Below are positions 5,440 through 6,297 of a stretch of DNA of 6,297 bases, piece by piece. The notes beneath the pieces are model-generated. The model searched no databases. It was given only the letters and a program-made list of their open reading frames with translations, and was not told where the DNA came from. The stretch's first letter is position 1; every line of letters starts with the position of its first letter. Both the position numbers and the translations under genes were made by a program. This stretch comes from Candidatus Woesearchaeota archaeon (lineage in GTDB: Archaea > Nanobdellota > Nanobdellia > Woesearchaeales > GW2011-AR9), in assembly GCA_016213985.1 (NCBI GenBank), contig JACRPJ010000077.1, positions 1 through 6,297 on the forward strand. Direction: 5' to 3'.

Positions 5440-5739
5440 ATGAACACAACACAAAAAATATCCACTAAAGTGGAAAAAGAAGGCAACCTGCCGGAAAAGA
5501 AATTCCGCGCCGGAGCGATCTCCGCTACGATTTGGCTTAATCATGGCCAGAGGGCCAATGGAGAAGAATCGGAATATCGAACCGTCTCCATCGAAAGGAG
5601 TTATACTGATAAAGAAGGGAAGTGGCAAACTTCGAATTCTTTGCGCGTGGCTGATTTACCCAAAGCTTGGGTGGTGCTACAAAGAGCGTATGAACACATT
5701 GTCCTAAACGAACAAGATCTTTTTAAGCAAAACCGTTAA
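5440..5739 (+). CDS. Conserved small protein of unknown function upstream of radA
   Basis: This protein has 99 residues from ATG 5440, chosen because AAGAGGTG lies six bases upstream. After a charged, flexible N-terminus (1-20) it has K-F-R-A-G-A-I-S-A-T-I-W, a likely beta strand pair, then Y-R-T-V-S-I-E-R-S-Y followed by a K-E-G-K-W turn, N-S-L-R-V, and a D-L-P-K-A entry into a C-terminal amphipathic helix. There is no membrane segment, signal peptide or cysteine. The strand-rich core with a terminal helix and many Lys/Arg residues would suit a nucleic-acid-binding protein, loosely like PC4/whirly-type folds, but that is speculation. It shares a promoter with radA and lies 27 nt before it. 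I recall similar small proteins in other archaeal genomes but know no assigned function. Confidence 0.82.
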   Translation: MNTTQKISTKVEKEGNLPEKKFRAGAISATIWLNHGQRANGEESEYRTVSIERSYTDKEGKWQTSNSLRVADLPKAWVVLQRAYEHIVLNEQDLFKQNR

Positions 5740-5753
5740 AAAGAGAAGAAAAA

Positions 5754-5759
5754 AGAGGT
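5754..5759 (+). promoter_or_regulatory. Shine-Dalgarno site of radA
   Basis: AGAGGT is seven bases before ATG 5767, in the 27-nt gap after the preceding gene. It supports 5767 as the radA start. Confidence 0.7.
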
Positions 5760-5766
5760 AATAAAA

Positions 5767-6297
5767 ATGTCTGAAGTTAAAAAAATTCACGATCTCCCTG
5801 GAGTAGGAGCAGCTACTGCTGAAAAGCTAGAATCTGCTGGCTATAGAGATTTAATGTCTGTTGCGGTGGCTACTTTAGGTGAGCTTATTGAAACAGCGGG
5901 TGTTTCTGAAGCAGTAGCTCGAAAGATGATTAACGCTGCCCGAGATAGCATGAAGATGGGCTTTGAAAGTGGTACAGATGTCCTTAAAAGGCGGGAAGAA
6001 GTTTCTAAGATATCTACTGGTAGCAGCGCTTTTGACGAGTTGATGGGAGGAGGCTTTGAAACTGCAGCTATTACGGAATGTTTCGGTGAATTTGGGTGCG
6101 GAAAAACCCAGATTGCTCATGCTTTAGCTGTAAATGTACTTAAAGCAGACCCCGATGCTTATGCGGTCTTTATTGACACGGAAAACACTTTTCGTCCGGA
6201 GAGAATCCAGCAACTGGCTAAGGGAGCAGGAATCAGCCCAGAAGAGGCCTTGAACCGTATTATGGTAGCTCGAGCGTTCAACTATGATCATCAGATG
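5767..6297 (+). CDS. radA: DNA repair and recombination protein RadA (N-terminal 177 residues; 3' end outside window)
   Basis: RadA is the archaeal RecA/Rad51 recombinase that forms filaments on single-stranded DNA and catalyses strand exchange using ATP. The visible 177 residues include the N-terminal helix-hairpin-helix region (L-P-G-V-G at 10-14) and the linker into the ATPase core. The core shows F-D-E-L-M-G-G-G-F-E-T, the Walker A motif G-E-F-G-C-G-K-T at 107-114, the signature D-T-E-N-T-F-R-P-E-R at 137-146, and V-A-R-A-F-N-x-D-H-Q-M at the window end. The HhH domain separates it from RadB. The segment between Walker A and D-T-E is a few residues shorter than in many archaeal RadA proteins, and the Walker A residue that is usually Ser is Cys111. 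It is likely co-transcribed with the 99-residue gene before it. Walker B and the DNA-binding loops lie outside the window. Confidence 0.96.
   Translation, partial: MSEVKKIHDLPGVGAATAEKLESAGYRDLMSVAVATLGELIETAGVSEAVARKMINAARDSMKMGFESGTDVLKRREEVSKISTGSSAFDELMGGGFETAAITECFGEFGCGKTQIAHALAVNVLKADPDAYAVFIDTENTFRPERIQQLAKGAGISPEEALNRIMVARAFNYDHQM

Noticed and set aside
5350..5628. Minus-strand open frame of 92 residues
   Set aside because: It runs through the promoter leader and the 5440 gene, whose SD site and protein pattern are convincing.
1..6297. CRISPR array, insertion sequence, tRNA or rRNA
   Set aside because: I saw no regularly spaced repeats, transposase motifs, terminal inverted repeats or cloverleaf sequences in the window.

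Overview
The window looks like a piece of an archaeal chromosome, most likely from a DPANN-type lineage (Woesearchaeota/Pacearchaeota-like). The evidence is an archaeal RadA with an N-terminal helix-hairpin-helix domain, an archaeal RPA-type single-stranded DNA-binding protein with OB folds and a zinc finger, AGGTG-type Shine-Dalgarno sites, TATA boxes at archaeal spacing, and a tightly packed set of small single-pass membrane proteins with few recognisable domains. The lineage is inferred from gene style; no rRNA is present to confirm it.

Bases 1-3739 hold seven same-strand genes for membrane-anchored or exported proteins. The first is the C-terminal end of a larger protein. The next six each begin with one hydrophobic segment followed by a domain predicted to lie outside the cytoplasm, and five of those six have extracytoplasmic cysteines in even numbers (the sixth has none). 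The last four junctions overlap (ATGA, 11 nt, TAATG, ATGA), which points to translational coupling and fixed stoichiometry. One protein carries a thrombospondin-type-3-like calcium-binding motif and another ends in a fibronectin-III-like domain. I infer a multi-subunit cell-surface assembly (pilus-like or adhesive), but no secretion ATPase or pilin peptidase is visible, so the function is unproven.

Bases 3724-4674 encode the RPA/SSB homologue directly behind the surface cluster. Its conserved N-terminal helical region runs upstream of the first usable start codon (TTG 3793) into sequence with no ATG, GTG or TTG. This implies a non-canonical start, a sequence error, or recent start loss. Bases 4705-5160 encode a YdjM/DUF457-type membrane metal-dependent hydrolase that looks leaderless.

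Bases 5161-5439 are non-coding. They hold a T-tract likely to end the upstream transcription, an imperfect direct repeat, a strong TATA box at 5327-5334, a dyad centred on the predicted transcription start, and a 5'-leader hairpin. They serve a second unit: a 99-residue uncharacterised protein with a good Shine-Dalgarno site, followed 27 nt later by radA, which runs off the window end. RPA, the small protein and RadA together suggest a recombination/repair neighbourhood next to an envelope gene cluster.
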